DNA from: CAYJLC01 sp964370735 | Lineage (GTDB): Bacteria > Bacillota > Clostridia > Oscillospirales > Butyricicoccaceae | Direction: 5' to 3' | Length of the DNA: 23,504 nt | NCBI GenBank assembly: GCA_964370735.1 | Contig: CAYJLC010000034.1 | Location: 1 to 23,504 of the forward strand | Part shown: piece after piece, positions 14,951 through 22,797 of the stretch | How positions within the stretch are numbered: the stretch's first letter is position 1 | Layout: each line of letters opens with the position of its first letter | Notes under the pieces: generated by a model | Told to the model about the DNA's origin: nothing | The model's database searches: none | What the model saw: the letters and a program-made list of their open reading frames with translations, nothing else | Translations under genes and position numbers: made by a program

Positions 14951-15694
14951 TCACCACCATTTAATTTGATTTGTTATATATTCACGGTAATCTATAAATT
15001 TTTTTGAAGTTACATCGCGTGGATGTGGCATATCAATGATAACTTCCTCTTTAATTGTCGTTGGCTTTTGAGACAATATTAAACATTTATCAGCAAGATA
15101 AACTGCTTCTTCTATATTATGTGTAATAAAAATAACTGTACTTTTTGTAGCACTTTGCAGTTTTATTACTTCATCTTCTAAGTAAAAACGTAATTTTAAA
15201 TCCATTTGACCATAAGGCTCATCCATAAGTAATAGGTCTGGTTTCATAGCAAAACTTCTGCCGATTACAATTCTTTGTTCTGTGCTCGTTGATAACTCGT
15301 GAGGATATTTATCTTTATACGATTTTAACCCAACCATATCCAATATATAATTTGTGACATTATTAATTTCATATTTAGGAGCCTTTTTCGTTTCCAACCC
15401 AAAGCGAATATTTTGTTCTACTGTGAGCCATGGAAATGCTGATTGTTCTTGAAAAACAAATGATAAATTATGAATTTTAGGATCAGCTTCTTTTCCGTCT
15501 ATAAATATATTTCCAGAAGTAGGCTCTAAAAGCTTTACTAAAAGATTTAAAAATGTTGTTTTCCCACACCCAGTAGGCCCTACAATACAAATGAATTCTC
15601 CTCTGTTTATGTCGAATGAGATATTATCTAACACTGTAAGATCTCCAAATTTTTTTGTTAGATTTCTAACTCGAACCTTTGCATTTTCGCTCAT
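14951..15694 (-). CDS. NitT/TauT-class ABC ATPase with degenerate signature motif
   Basis: 247 residues of the SsuB/TauB/NrtD type. Walker A GPTGCGKT at 39-46, Q-loop Gln82, Walker B LLLMDEP at 154-160 with the catalytic Glu159, and switch His192 (ITHNIEEA) are intact. The signature that should read LSGGMRQR reads LSTSTEQR at 134-141, and the D-loop is GQMD rather than GALD. The missing glycines would prevent normal contact with the ATP held by the partner subunit. The partner encoded just upstream (15706-16467) has a normal signature but lost the switch His, so a heterodimer would keep one full ATP site. The start follows AGGAGG, and the gap to the partner is 11 bases. Confidence 0.88.
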   Translation of the reverse strand: MSENAKVRVRNLTKKFGDLTVLDNISFDINRGEFICIVGPTGCGKTTFLNLLVKLLEPTSGNIFIDGKEADPKIHNLSFVFQEQSAFPWLTVEQNIRFGLETKKAPKYEINNVTNYILDMVGLKSYKDKYPHELSTSTEQRIVIGRSFAMKPDLLLMDEPYGQMDLKLRFYLEDEVIKLQSATKSTVIFITHNIEEAVYLADKCLILSQKPTTIKEEVIIDMPHPRDVTSKKFIDYREYITNQIKWW

Positions 15695-15705
15695 TACGCA
15701 CCTCC

Positions 15706-16467
15706 TTAAAGCACTAAATCAAAGTCATCCGCAATAGCATTTCTTAAGCTTAAGAAATCTTCGTCAGTATAACTCCTTGTTCTCTCAAGTTTTGGTATGT
15801 ATTCTTTTTTTATGCTAGACGGTTCTCCGCCTAATAAAATAATTCTGTCAGCAAGATATATTGCTTCTTCAATATTATTTGTAACAAAAATTACAGTACG
15901 CTTTTCTTCTTCCCATATTCTCAAAAGTTCAGCTTCCATTTGATATCTTGTTTGAGCATCTAATGCACCAAAAGGCTCGTCTAATATTAAAATGTCAGAT
16001 TCGCTTGCGAATGCTCTAGCTATAGCAACTCGTTGTTTCATACCACCAGAAATTTGATGTGGATAATGCTTTTCAAACCCAGAAAGTCCTACTAAATCTA
16101 TATATTGCTGTGCTTTCTTCAGTCTTGCAGACCTTTCCATTCCTCTGAATTTTTGGTTTATTTCAATGTTGTCTATAACATTTTTCCAGGGGAAAAGAGC
16201 ATATTTTTGAAAAACTATACCTAAATCTTTAGCTTTTAAATTACCATCGCTGAATTCAACCACTCCGCCATAATTTGTATCAAGATTAGTTATAATATCT
16301 AGTAAAACTGACTTTCCTGACTTTCCTGCTCCTAGAATTACTAAAAATTCATTTTCATAGATATCCAGATTAACATTATGGAGTATCTCATTTTTTGATT
16401 TGTTTTTATTATAAAATGTCTTAGATATATCTGATAGTTTAATTTTTACTAATTTTTCCATGGACAT
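15706..16467 (-). CDS. NitT/TauT-class ABC ATPase with Asn at the switch-histidine position
   Basis: 253 residues. Walker A GAGKSGKS at 46-53 fits GxxxxGKS but is unusual (GAGKSGKS rather than GPSGCGKS). Q-loop Gln87, signature ISGGMKQR at 139-146, Walker B ILILDEP at 159-165 and D-loop GALD are normal. The H-loop reads FVTNNIEEA, so Asn197 replaces the His that positions the gamma-phosphate. The gene overlaps the end of the preceding permease gene by 19 bases; its ATG follows GGAGG by 8 bases. Together with the other ATPase and two non-identical permeases it makes a fully heteromeric importer. Confidence 0.88.
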   Translation of the reverse strand: MSMEKLVKIKLSDISKTFYNKNKSKNEILHNVNLDIYENEFLVILGAGKSGKSVLLDIITNLDTNYGGVVEFSDGNLKAKDLGIVFQKYALFPWKNVIDNIEINQKFRGMERSARLKKAQQYIDLVGLSGFEKHYPHQISGGMKQRVAIARAFASESDILILDEPFGALDAQTRYQMEAELLRIWEEEKRTVIFVTNNIEEAIYLADRIILLGGEPSSIKKEYIPKLERTRSYTDEDFLSLRNAIADDFDLVL

Positions 16468-17213
16468 AACTTCACCTCCAAGCGATTTAATGTCGTTGTA
16501 ATTAGTGCACTTACAATGCCTATTATTGCCATTCCACCCAATATCAAAGAAGAATCCCCACTATCCATTCCTCTCACAATCAAAAAACCAACTCCTTGTT
16601 TCGCAACTACCATTTCAGCGGCAACAACACACATCCAACCGGTTGACAAAGCTGTTTTTATACCTGCAATAATAGATGGTAAGATGGCAGGTAAAATAAC
16701 TTCTCGCATAATTGCAGTGTCTGGAGCTCCTACTGAAGCTGAAGCTTTTAATAACATCGGGTCTACTTGCTTTATCCCAGCATAAGTGTTCATTATAATA
16801 GGAACTACTGCTCCTAAAAAAACTATTATAACCTTCGAAGTTTCTCCTATCCCACACCAAATGATAATTAATGGAATCCATGCAATAGGAGGAATAGGTC
16901 TAATGATTTCAAATAGTGGATAAAATATCTCGTTAAACAGCTTATACCAACCCAATAATATACCTAAACTTATACCAACGATAGTAGCCAATAAAACAGC
17001 TACTAACACACGAGCCAAACTAACCAAAATATGCACAGGAAGAATTGCCTTTGAAATTGGATTTATAGTAATGTCTATTATTTTTAAAAAAACATCTATT
17101 GGTGTAGGCATTATTTCTGGATTGCTAAAGTATAAACACATCCATACACCAAATAATGTAAAAATTGATAATATGGGCAAAATTATATCTATTCTTTTTG
17201 TCTTAACCATCAT
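16449..17213 (-). CDS. NitT/TauT-class ABC permease (second of two)
   Basis: 254 residues of the BPD_transp_1 (SsuC/TauC-type) family with six predicted helices, at roughly 10-30, 65-90, 100-122, 124-145, 185-205 and 220-240. The cytoplasmic EAA-loop reads ASASVGAPDTAIMREVILPAI, the ATPase docking site. The IRPIPPIAWIPLIIIWCGIG segment is shared almost word for word with the other permease (IRPIPPIAWIPIVILFLGIG), so the two arose by duplication, yet they are only moderately alike overall. The first of two consecutive ATGs is used, after AGGA. The 3' end overlaps the ATPase gene. Confidence 0.88.
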   Translation of the reverse strand: MMVKTKRIDIILPILSIFTLFGVWMCLYFSNPEIMPTPIDVFLKIIDITINPISKAILPVHILVSLARVLVAVLLATIVGISLGILLGWYKLFNEIFYPLFEIIRPIPPIAWIPLIIIWCGIGETSKVIIVFLGAVVPIIMNTYAGIKQVDPMLLKASASVGAPDTAIMREVILPAILPSIIAGIKTALSTGWMCVVAAEMVVAKQGVGFLIVRGMDSGDSSLILGGMAIIGIVSALITTTLNRLEVKLCPWKN

Positions 17214-17231
17214 AACTTCATCCTTTCTAAC

Positions 17232-18008
17232 CTACTTTTTCCACGGCGCTATATGTTTTTCTACAAGCCCAAGAACAAATGACATTAGCGCACCTGTACA
17301 ACCGATAACAAGCATACCAACTAGTATTATGTCCGGTCTTATTATAGTTCTACCCATTTGTATCATATAACCAAGACCGCTTGTAGACGCAAGCATTTCC
17401 GCTGCTACTAATGTAGACCAAGACGAACCCAACGATATTCGTATTCCTGTAAAAACCATCGGAAGTGCTTGTGGTACACATATTTTAGTGAAAATTCTTA
17501 AATGACTTGCTCCCATAGTTTTAGCCACATTGATATATGTTTGATTAGTAAGCTTTACTCCAGTGTATGAATTTATCACACATGGTACGAAAGCAGCGAT
17601 AAACACAATGAATACCTTTGCAGGCATTCCTATCCCTAAAAATAAAATTACAATTGGAATCCATGCAATAGGTGGGATTGGTCTTATTATCTCGAACATT
17701 GGATTAAGATATAGCTTTGCAGTTTTAAAATATCCCATAACTAATCCGAGAGGGATTCCGACAACTAAAGCTGTGAAAAAACCGATCAATGCTAGGATAA
17801 AACTACTTATAAAATGCTCTGTTATAGTAGCGCCGTCAGGATCTGAAGAGGTAAGCTTCATAATAAAAGTTTCTAAAACTTGTAGTGGTGTGCTCATAGT
17901 TCGTTCTGATATTATTCCGAATGTCATAAGAAGTTGCCATATTCCTAAAAATATGCCAACTCCTATGAATCCGAGCAGAACTTTTCGAAATAAAGAGTTA
18001 TTTTTCAT
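17232..18008 (-). CDS. NitT/TauT-class ABC permease (first of two)
   Basis: 258 residues from the ATG at 18008, which has GGAG at 8 bases. An in-frame GTG at 18017 overlaps that GGAG and is unlikely to be the start. It belongs to the same family as the neighbouring permease: six helices and EAA-loop VAKTMGASHLRIFTKICVPQALP. It follows the binding-protein gene and precedes the second permease by 18 bases. Importers of the Ssu/Tau/Nrt class normally use a homodimer of one permease, so two different permeases encoded together is less usual and matches the two different ATPases. Confidence 0.88.
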   Translation of the reverse strand: MKNNSLFRKVLLGFIGVGIFLGIWQLLMTFGIISERTMSTPLQVLETFIMKLTSSDPDGATITEHFISSFILALIGFFTALVVGIPLGLVMGYFKTAKLYLNPMFEIIRPIPPIAWIPIVILFLGIGMPAKVFIVFIAAFVPCVINSYTGVKLTNQTYINVAKTMGASHLRIFTKICVPQALPMVFTGIRISLGSSWSTLVAAEMLASTSGLGYMIQMGRTIIRPDIILVGMLVIGCTGALMSFVLGLVEKHIAPWKK

Positions 18009-18032
18009 AGTTCTCACTCCATTTAATATTTT

Positions 18033-19082
18033 TTATTTTTCGTTTGCTATTTCAACTAATAATGAATTATCTATAAAACCTTCGCTTAAAAGTCTTTGCT
18101 TATCATCTTCTGAGATTCTACCTTGCTCTACGAATATATCAACAAATTGCATAACGACTTCATCAGCTTTTGTTTGACCTTGCTCACCACTGAACAATTC
18201 AATTTGCTCTATCAAAGTAGGCAATGGACGTTCTTCAACTATTTTCGTTGCGCCTTCTATATCAATAGTTAAGCCGTTGTCTATTTCCATAATCTCAAGA
18301 GTTTCTGCAAGTTTTTGTGTATCTAATGATAATTCCTCAGAGATTTCATAATATTGCTTTAGCCACTCTTTAACTAATTCTCTATTTTCTTCTAAAGCTT
18401 TTTCACTAGCAACTATAACTATTGGTATTTGTTCTCCAGTAGCAGTGCCACTAGCTGCCATAACCCATTCTGGATCCACGCTATATGCAATAGGAGGCCA
18501 ACAAGCTAATACATCACCTTCGCCCGCTTTAAAAGCTGTTAAAGCTTGCGACGGATCCATGTGCACTATCTCGACGTCATCTTCTGTAAGACCGAGTTTT
18601 TCTAATGTTACTACTAACATTAAATGAGCACTCGTAGCAGTTGTGCAAAGAATTTTCTTGCCACGCCATGTATCTGCATTACCATAAATATCTGGACTTC
18701 CTTCAACAGCGTTTTGAACTGTTAGAATATCGCTATCAGGTCTTACAAAAAATCTTGGTGAAACGGTATCGTCTACAGAAAAACCAATAATTTTTAGATT
18801 GTATGACACACCTCCAAATATTGCAGGCGGAAGTCCTGTTACACCGACTTGCCATTCATCTGCACCCAAAGCCTCATTTTGAGTATTTCCAGATACAAAC
18901 ATTAATGACTCTGTTGAAATTTCTTCGTACAAACCTTCTTCTTCGGCTAGATATATTGGAATTCCTTGAGTATACGGTTGGTTTCCGATAATCAAATGAT
19001 TTTCTACTGATTGAGCCTCACAGCCAGAGATGATGGTTAAAATTAATGCTGAACCTACTGCGAATAAAGTTAATTTTTTCAT
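18033..19082 (-). CDS. Lipoprotein substrate-binding protein of the NitT/TauT ABC importer
   Basis: 349 residues with a lipoprotein signal ending in ISGC (Cys21), so it is tethered outside the membrane. The mature part has the two-lobed NMT1/SsuA/TauA pattern: IGNQPYTQGIPIYLAEEEGLYEE near 33-55, GKKILCTTATSAHLMLVVTLEKLGL near 143-167, and MDPSQALTAFKAGEGDVLACWPP near 175-197. Homologues bind nitrate, taurine, alkanesulfonates, aromatic acids or thiamine precursors, so the class points to a small, usually anionic ligand but not to a specific one. It lies between the transketolase genes and the permease genes with gaps of 18 and 15-24 bases, making an operonic role in substrate uptake for the transketolase pathway likely. 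Confidence 0.88.
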   Translation of the reverse strand: MKKLTLFAVGSALILTIISGCEAQSVENHLIIGNQPYTQGIPIYLAEEEGLYEEISTESLMFVSGNTQNEALGADEWQVGVTGLPPAIFGGVSYNLKIIGFSVDDTVSPRFFVRPDSDILTVQNAVEGSPDIYGNADTWRGKKILCTTATSAHLMLVVTLEKLGLTEDDVEIVHMDPSQALTAFKAGEGDVLACWPPIAYSVDPEWVMAASGTATGEQIPIVIVASEKALEENRELVKEWLKQYYEISEELSLDTQKLAETLEIMEIDNGLTIDIEGATKIVEERPLPTLIEQIELFSGEQGQTKADEVVMQFVDIFVEQGRISEDDKQRLLSEGFIDNSLLVEIANEK

Positions 19083-19100
19083 AGAGCAATACTCCTTAAT

Positions 19101-20054
19101 CTAACCTTTGACTTTTAAAAGTGTTTTCCCACTTTTTTTCATTGATCTTTTAGCTGCTTTGACGATATCAATTGCATTGAAATGGAATAAATCCTTTAAA
19201 TATTGAAGATCTCCTACTTCGCTGAATCTGTCATTTGCTGCGATAGCTTGAAGTGGTACAGGATATTCACTGGCTGTAACTTCAGATACTGCTGAGAATA
19301 ATCCACCCATGATATTATGATTTTCGCATGTAACGCCACATCCTGTTTTCTTAAGTGATGTAAGTATAGTATCCTTATCAATAGGCTTTATAGTATGCAC
19401 ATTAATTACCTCGGCTTCAATGCCTTCTTCTTTTAATAGATCTGCAGCCTTAACAGCTTCAGACATTAGCATACCTGTTGCCATAATTGTTACATCTGAA
19501 CCTTCCTTGTACACATCAGCCTTAAATAAGTCAAATTCATAATTAGAATCAAATACATCTGGAGATTCTTTTCGGATTGTACGAATATACACCGCCCCAT
19601 CATAAGCTGCTATTTGTGGAATCGCCTTACGAAGTTGCGTCTCATCTACTGCTTCAAAAATTACTATATTTGGTATTACCCTTAATGCACCAATATCATC
19701 AAATGCAGAATGTGTAGCACCTAAAATAGTTGCTGAAATACCAGGATCAGAACCAACTATTTTGACATTTAATTTTGGGTGACAAACTGAAACTGCCACT
19801 TGGTCAAGCATTCTTCTTCCTGAGAAAGATGCAAAGCCATAAATGAATGGAATGTATCCGTATGCTGACATTCCTCCTGCCATTGATGCCATGTTACTTT
19901 CACAAACACCTATGTTAAATGCTCTTTCTGGATATTTATCTTGAATCCAAAAATTATCATGTGCACCAGCTAGGTCTGCGTTTATAACACAAATTTTCTC
20001 GTTTTCTTGCATTAGTTTATCTACTTCTTGCGAGAATATTTTTCTCATTTCCAT
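19101..20054 (-). CDS. Transketolase, C-terminal subunit
   Basis: 317 residues, the pyrimidine-binding plus C-terminal part of a split transketolase. It has the catalytic Glu in FNIGVCESNMASMAGG (about 46-61) that activates thiamine diphosphate, then GATHSAFDDIGALRVIPN near 112-129, the substrate-side Arg pair IRTIRKESPDV near 160-170, and VINVHTIKPID. All expected landmarks are present. With the N-terminal subunit 13 bases upstream it should form a complete two-carbon transferase. Split transketolases of this type occur in archaea, Clostridia and dedicated catabolic clusters (apiose, sulfosugars) as well as in general pentose metabolism, so the ketose donor cannot be decided from motifs. AGGAGG precedes the ATG. 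Confidence 0.92.
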   Translation of the reverse strand: MEMRKIFSQEVDKLMQENEKICVINADLAGAHDNFWIQDKYPERAFNIGVCESNMASMAGGMSAYGYIPFIYGFASFSGRRMLDQVAVSVCHPKLNVKIVGSDPGISATILGATHSAFDDIGALRVIPNIVIFEAVDETQLRKAIPQIAAYDGAVYIRTIRKESPDVFDSNYEFDLFKADVYKEGSDVTIMATGMLMSEAVKAADLLKEEGIEAEVINVHTIKPIDKDTILTSLKKTGCGVTCENHNIMGGLFSAVSEVTASEYPVPLQAIAANDRFSEVGDLQYLKDLFHFNAIDIVKAAKRSMKKSGKTLLKVKG

Positions 20055-20067
20055 AATATTTTCCTCC

Positions 20068-20889
20068 TTAGTTAATCTCAGAAATCAATGTATCTGCCAT
20101 TTCTCTGCTCATTGGTATATGATGGTTTTTAGAACCTAAAGATTCAAGAGTATTGCTTCCTTTTCCTTTGATGGTATTTAGAAGAATTACGCTCGGAACA
20201 CCTTTTGTTCCTTTGGCTCTCTCTATAGCTTCGTATATCTCTGCAACATCATGACCGTCGACTTCTTGAGTGAAATATCCAAATGAAGCCCATTTTTCTT
20301 TAATATCTCGCATACTTATGATTACATCAGTCCAGTCATCGCATTGAGCCTTGTTAACATCGATAAATGTAATTAAATTATCTAAAACATATTGTTTCGC
20401 TGTCATTGCAGCTTCCCAAATTTGACCTTCTTGGCATTCACCATCTCCTACTAATGCATAAATGTATGCGCCATCTTTAGCGATTTTCGAAGCTTTAGCC
20501 ATACCAACTGCACAAGATAAACCTTGCCCTAAAGATCCAGTTGACATATCAATGCCCGGTGTTTTTAACATGTCAACATGACTTGGTAAAATTGTTCCTG
20601 GTTTATTCAATGTATATAGATGAGATTCATCATAGTAACCCATTTGTGCTAAAACCGTATATAAACCAGGTCCACAATGCCCCTTTGATAATACGAATCT
20701 ATCACGTCCGATCATCTGTGGATTTTTAGGATCTATATTCATAACTTTTTTATATAAAACAGCTAAAACTTCAATCATAGAAAATGATCCGCCGATATGA
20801 CCTAATCCTAGTGACGCGATTTGATTTATTGTAAGTTTTCTTGACTCTTTGCAAAATTCATTAAGTTCTAAAACATCTATATTATTCAT
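20068..20889 (-). CDS. Transketolase, N-terminal subunit
   Basis: 273 residues, the thiamine-diphosphate/Mg-binding half. Motifs: GLGHIGGSFSMIE near 28-40, RDRFVLSKGHCGPGLY near 63-78, SHVDMLKTPGIDMSTGSLGQGLS near 102-124, and the ThDP motif GDGECQEGQIWEA near 147-159 closed by IDVNKAQCDD. The N-K-x-Q-x-D pattern is kept, but the usual Gly after it is Asp. NHHIPMS at the end replaces the more usual WHG-type loop. It starts 12 bases after the DMT transporter stop, with AGGAGG. It must pair with the C-terminal subunit; neither is active alone. Confidence 0.92.
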   Translation of the reverse strand: MNNIDVLELNEFCKESRKLTINQIASLGLGHIGGSFSMIEVLAVLYKKVMNIDPKNPQMIGRDRFVLSKGHCGPGLYTVLAQMGYYDESHLYTLNKPGTILPSHVDMLKTPGIDMSTGSLGQGLSCAVGMAKASKIAKDGAYIYALVGDGECQEGQIWEAAMTAKQYVLDNLITFIDVNKAQCDDWTDVIISMRDIKEKWASFGYFTQEVDGHDVAEIYEAIERAKGTKGVPSVILLNTIKGKGSNTLESLGSKNHHIPMSREMADTLISEIN

Positions 20890-20901
20890 AAGTAGTTCCT
20901 C

Positions 20902-21858
20902 CTAATTAGTTCCTTTTATAGCATTTTCTGCATTAATATTATTAATTTTTTTTGCCTTTTCCTTGCTTGCTTTAACTTGTTGTTCGCGAATAATTCCAAA
21001 TGCACTAATTAATACAATTCCACAACCAATTAATGCAGTAGAAGTTGGTACTGTACCGTAAATAAAGAATGTGATTACCATTGTAATAACTGGGATTAAA
21101 AGTAAAATAACTTTAACAATCCATGCTGGTAATTCGGCTAGAGCTTTATAATATGTAACAAATAATCCGTATTGTGTAAGACCTGCAACTACTAGTGCAA
21201 TAATGATGCCTGTGCTAGAGAATGCAACTCCAATATCAGCAATGCTATTTGTAGCGAAGAACATAGTTGTAAATAGAGTTGTCATAATTAATACATTATA
21301 ATAAGCTACCGTCATTTGGCTAATTGGAACTTTCGCTTGTTTAAGTACCCCAGCGATATTGAAAGTATTCCAAGTAAGAAGTATCGCACTAGCTACAAAG
21401 AATAAATCGCCAAAGTTAAATGTCATTTCAGCAAAGTTTACACCTACTATCATTAGTACACCGATGAACATTATTAAAGAGTAAAACCAGTCTTTTTTTG
21501 AGAACTTTTCTTTTAAAAGTAATACAGACACTATATTAACCATGAGCACATCTATTTTTAAAATAAAAGCTCCTGTCTGAGCATCTCCTAATTGAAATCC
21601 AAAGAAGTTAGTAAAATTAACTGAGAACCCTACTATCCCAATGAGTAGCAATTTAGGCCACAATTTTTTTACCGTAAATAAGTCACCGAATTTTTTAGTT
21701 GCGATAAGATGAATTGTAAGAAGAACAAGACATAATAAGAATGTGAATACCCCTGTAGTGTAAGCTCCGATATTAATGTTTGCATAACCTTGAGCTGCAT
21801 ATAATGTGCCCCAAATAAATGCCAAAAGAACAACGTTTAAATATTTTCCGATTTCCAT
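20902..21858 (-). CDS. EamA/DMT-family transporter
   Basis: 318 residues with ten predicted membrane helices in two EamA halves (about 5-140 and 148-285) and a basic, lysine-rich cytoplasmic tail of about 30 residues. The FIWGTLYAAQG start and LLKEKFSKKDW at the end of the first half are typical of the drug/metabolite transporter superfamily, whose members mostly export or exchange amino acids, nucleotides, sugars or sulfonated and carboxylated metabolites. It is the first gene of the operon, 12 bases before the transketolase, and is preceded by a consensus promoter. Since uptake is covered by the ABC system, export of an end product is a reasonable guess; substrate and direction are unknown. 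Confidence 0.85.
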   Translation of the reverse strand: MEIGKYLNVVLLAFIWGTLYAAQGYANINIGAYTTGVFTFLLCLVLLTIHLIATKKFGDLFTVKKLWPKLLLIGIVGFSVNFTNFFGFQLGDAQTGAFILKIDVLMVNIVSVLLLKEKFSKKDWFYSLIMFIGVLMIVGVNFAEMTFNFGDLFFVASAILLTWNTFNIAGVLKQAKVPISQMTVAYYNVLIMTTLFTTMFFATNSIADIGVAFSSTGIIIALVVAGLTQYGLFVTYYKALAELPAWIVKVILLLIPVITMVITFFIYGTVPTSTALIGCGIVLISAFGIIREQQVKASKEKAKKINNINAENAIKGTN

Positions 21859-21920
21859 AACTTTTCCTCCTGAATGTTTGATAATGTTGAATTAAAATAG
21901 CTATTATTTAATTTAATCCT

Positions 21921-21949
21921 ATAATATCACACACTTTATAGTTTGTCAA
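21921..21949 (-). promoter_or_regulatory. SigA promoter of the transporter-transketolase operon
   Basis: Minus-strand TTGACA (21949-21944), 17-bp spacer ending in TGA (extended -10), TATTAT (21926-21921). A 10-bp perfect palindrome AATAGCTATT (21896-21905) lies just downstream of the expected start. Confidence 0.82.
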
Positions 21950-21977
21950 CAATTTTTTTGATATTTACAAACTTTTT

Positions 21978-22056
21978 ATGTCAAAAGTCACTAAAGTTTT
22001 ACTATGTCAAACGTTTGCGTATTTTCCTAAAAAAGAAACCCTTTCTTGTTTGACAT
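21978..22056. promoter_or_regulatory. Candidate IclR operators: repeated ATGTCAAA motifs
   Basis: ATGTCAAA occurs at 21978-21985 and 22004-22011, and its complement TTTGACAT at 22049-22056. The second copy continues into the perfect palindrome CAAACGTTTG (22008-22017). The third covers the -35 box of the IclR promoter, and the first two lie upstream of the operon promoter. Placement fits autorepression and control of the divergent operon. Confidence 0.5.
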
Positions 22057-22078
22057 CTTCGGACAAATATGATATAAT
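22050..22078 (+). promoter_or_regulatory. SigA promoter of the iclR-rpiB pair
   Basis: TTGACA (22050-22055), 17-bp spacer ending in TGA, TATAAT (22073-22078), about 30 bases before the IclR start. Confidence 0.85.
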
Positions 22079-22108
22079 TTAAATAAAATTCAGAATAGGA
22101 GAACCGAT

Positions 22109-22777
22109 ATGGCAGATAAAAAATTAATTCAGTCGGTAGAGCGAGCTTTAGATATACTAGAGTTTTTAGCAAACAACGGAAATAACTGTAGGTTACAAGA
22201 AATCAGCACAGGGTTAAATTTAAATAAAAGTACGGTGCATTCTTTAGTATCTACATTAGAACACAGAGGATATATTGTGCAAGATGCATATTCGCCTAAA
22301 TATTCTTTAGGTTTAAATTGTATGGGGCTCGGTATTACGTATAGACGTGATTTTTTTGCGCGAGATAGAATGAATTCATTATTAGCGAAACTTTCAGAGG
22401 CAGTTGGAGAAACTTGTTATTTTGCAGTTAGAATAGGTGAACAATATTTTTATCTAGATGCAATAGCAAGTGATAAAAGTATAAAAGCTGATCCTAAAAT
22501 TGGTCAATTCGAAAAATTATCCAATAACTCAGCAATATCGAAAGTTTTCTTAAACGAAAACAAAGAATCTATTAATCAAATTAAGTATGAAATAGATTTC
22601 GAGCAAGAAGAAGCTGGTATGACATCTATGGCAATACCTTTTAGAAAGAACGGAAGTCTTCGTGGAGTGATTGCAATCAGCGGACCTTCTAGTAGACTTT
22701 CAGCTAGACACATGGAGATTTCTTACAACTTGTATGTAAAAATACTACAAGATTTTGGAATGCTAGATCATTTATAA
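22109..22777 (+). CDS. IclR-family transcriptional regulator
   Basis: 222 residues. The N-terminal winged helix (about 5-65) has QSVERALDILEFL and the recognition helix NLNKSTVHSLVSTLEHRGYI, the classic IclR pattern; the effector-binding domain covers about 75-220. The protein is some 30 residues shorter than usual because the middle of the effector domain (after GQFEKLSNNSAISKVFL) is compact. The SMAIPFRKNGSLRGVIAISGP block is conserved. IclR regulators often sense catabolic intermediates and control adjacent uptake and degradation genes (family knowledge). Divergent placement opposite the DMT-transketolase-ABC operon and co-transcription with rpiB make it the probable specific regulator. 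The ATG follows AGGAG. Confidence 0.9.
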   Translation: MADKKLIQSVERALDILEFLANNGNNCRLQEISTGLNLNKSTVHSLVSTLEHRGYIVQDAYSPKYSLGLNCMGLGITYRRDFFARDRMNSLLAKLSEAVGETCYFAVRIGEQYFYLDAIASDKSIKADPKIGQFEKLSNNSAISKVFLNENKESINQIKYEIDFEQEEAGMTSMAIPFRKNGSLRGVIAISGPSSRLSARHMEISYNLYVKILQDFGMLDHL

Positions 22778-22797
22778 TCATTAAAGGAGTAATTTAT

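Noticed and set aside
18009..18017. GTG start for the first permease
   Set aside because: It overlaps the GGAG that is correctly spaced for ATG 18008.
21859..21920. TPP or other riboswitch in the operon leader
   Set aside because: The leader is about 60 bases and shows only a 10-bp palindrome; too short for a TPP riboswitch and lacking its conserved boxes.
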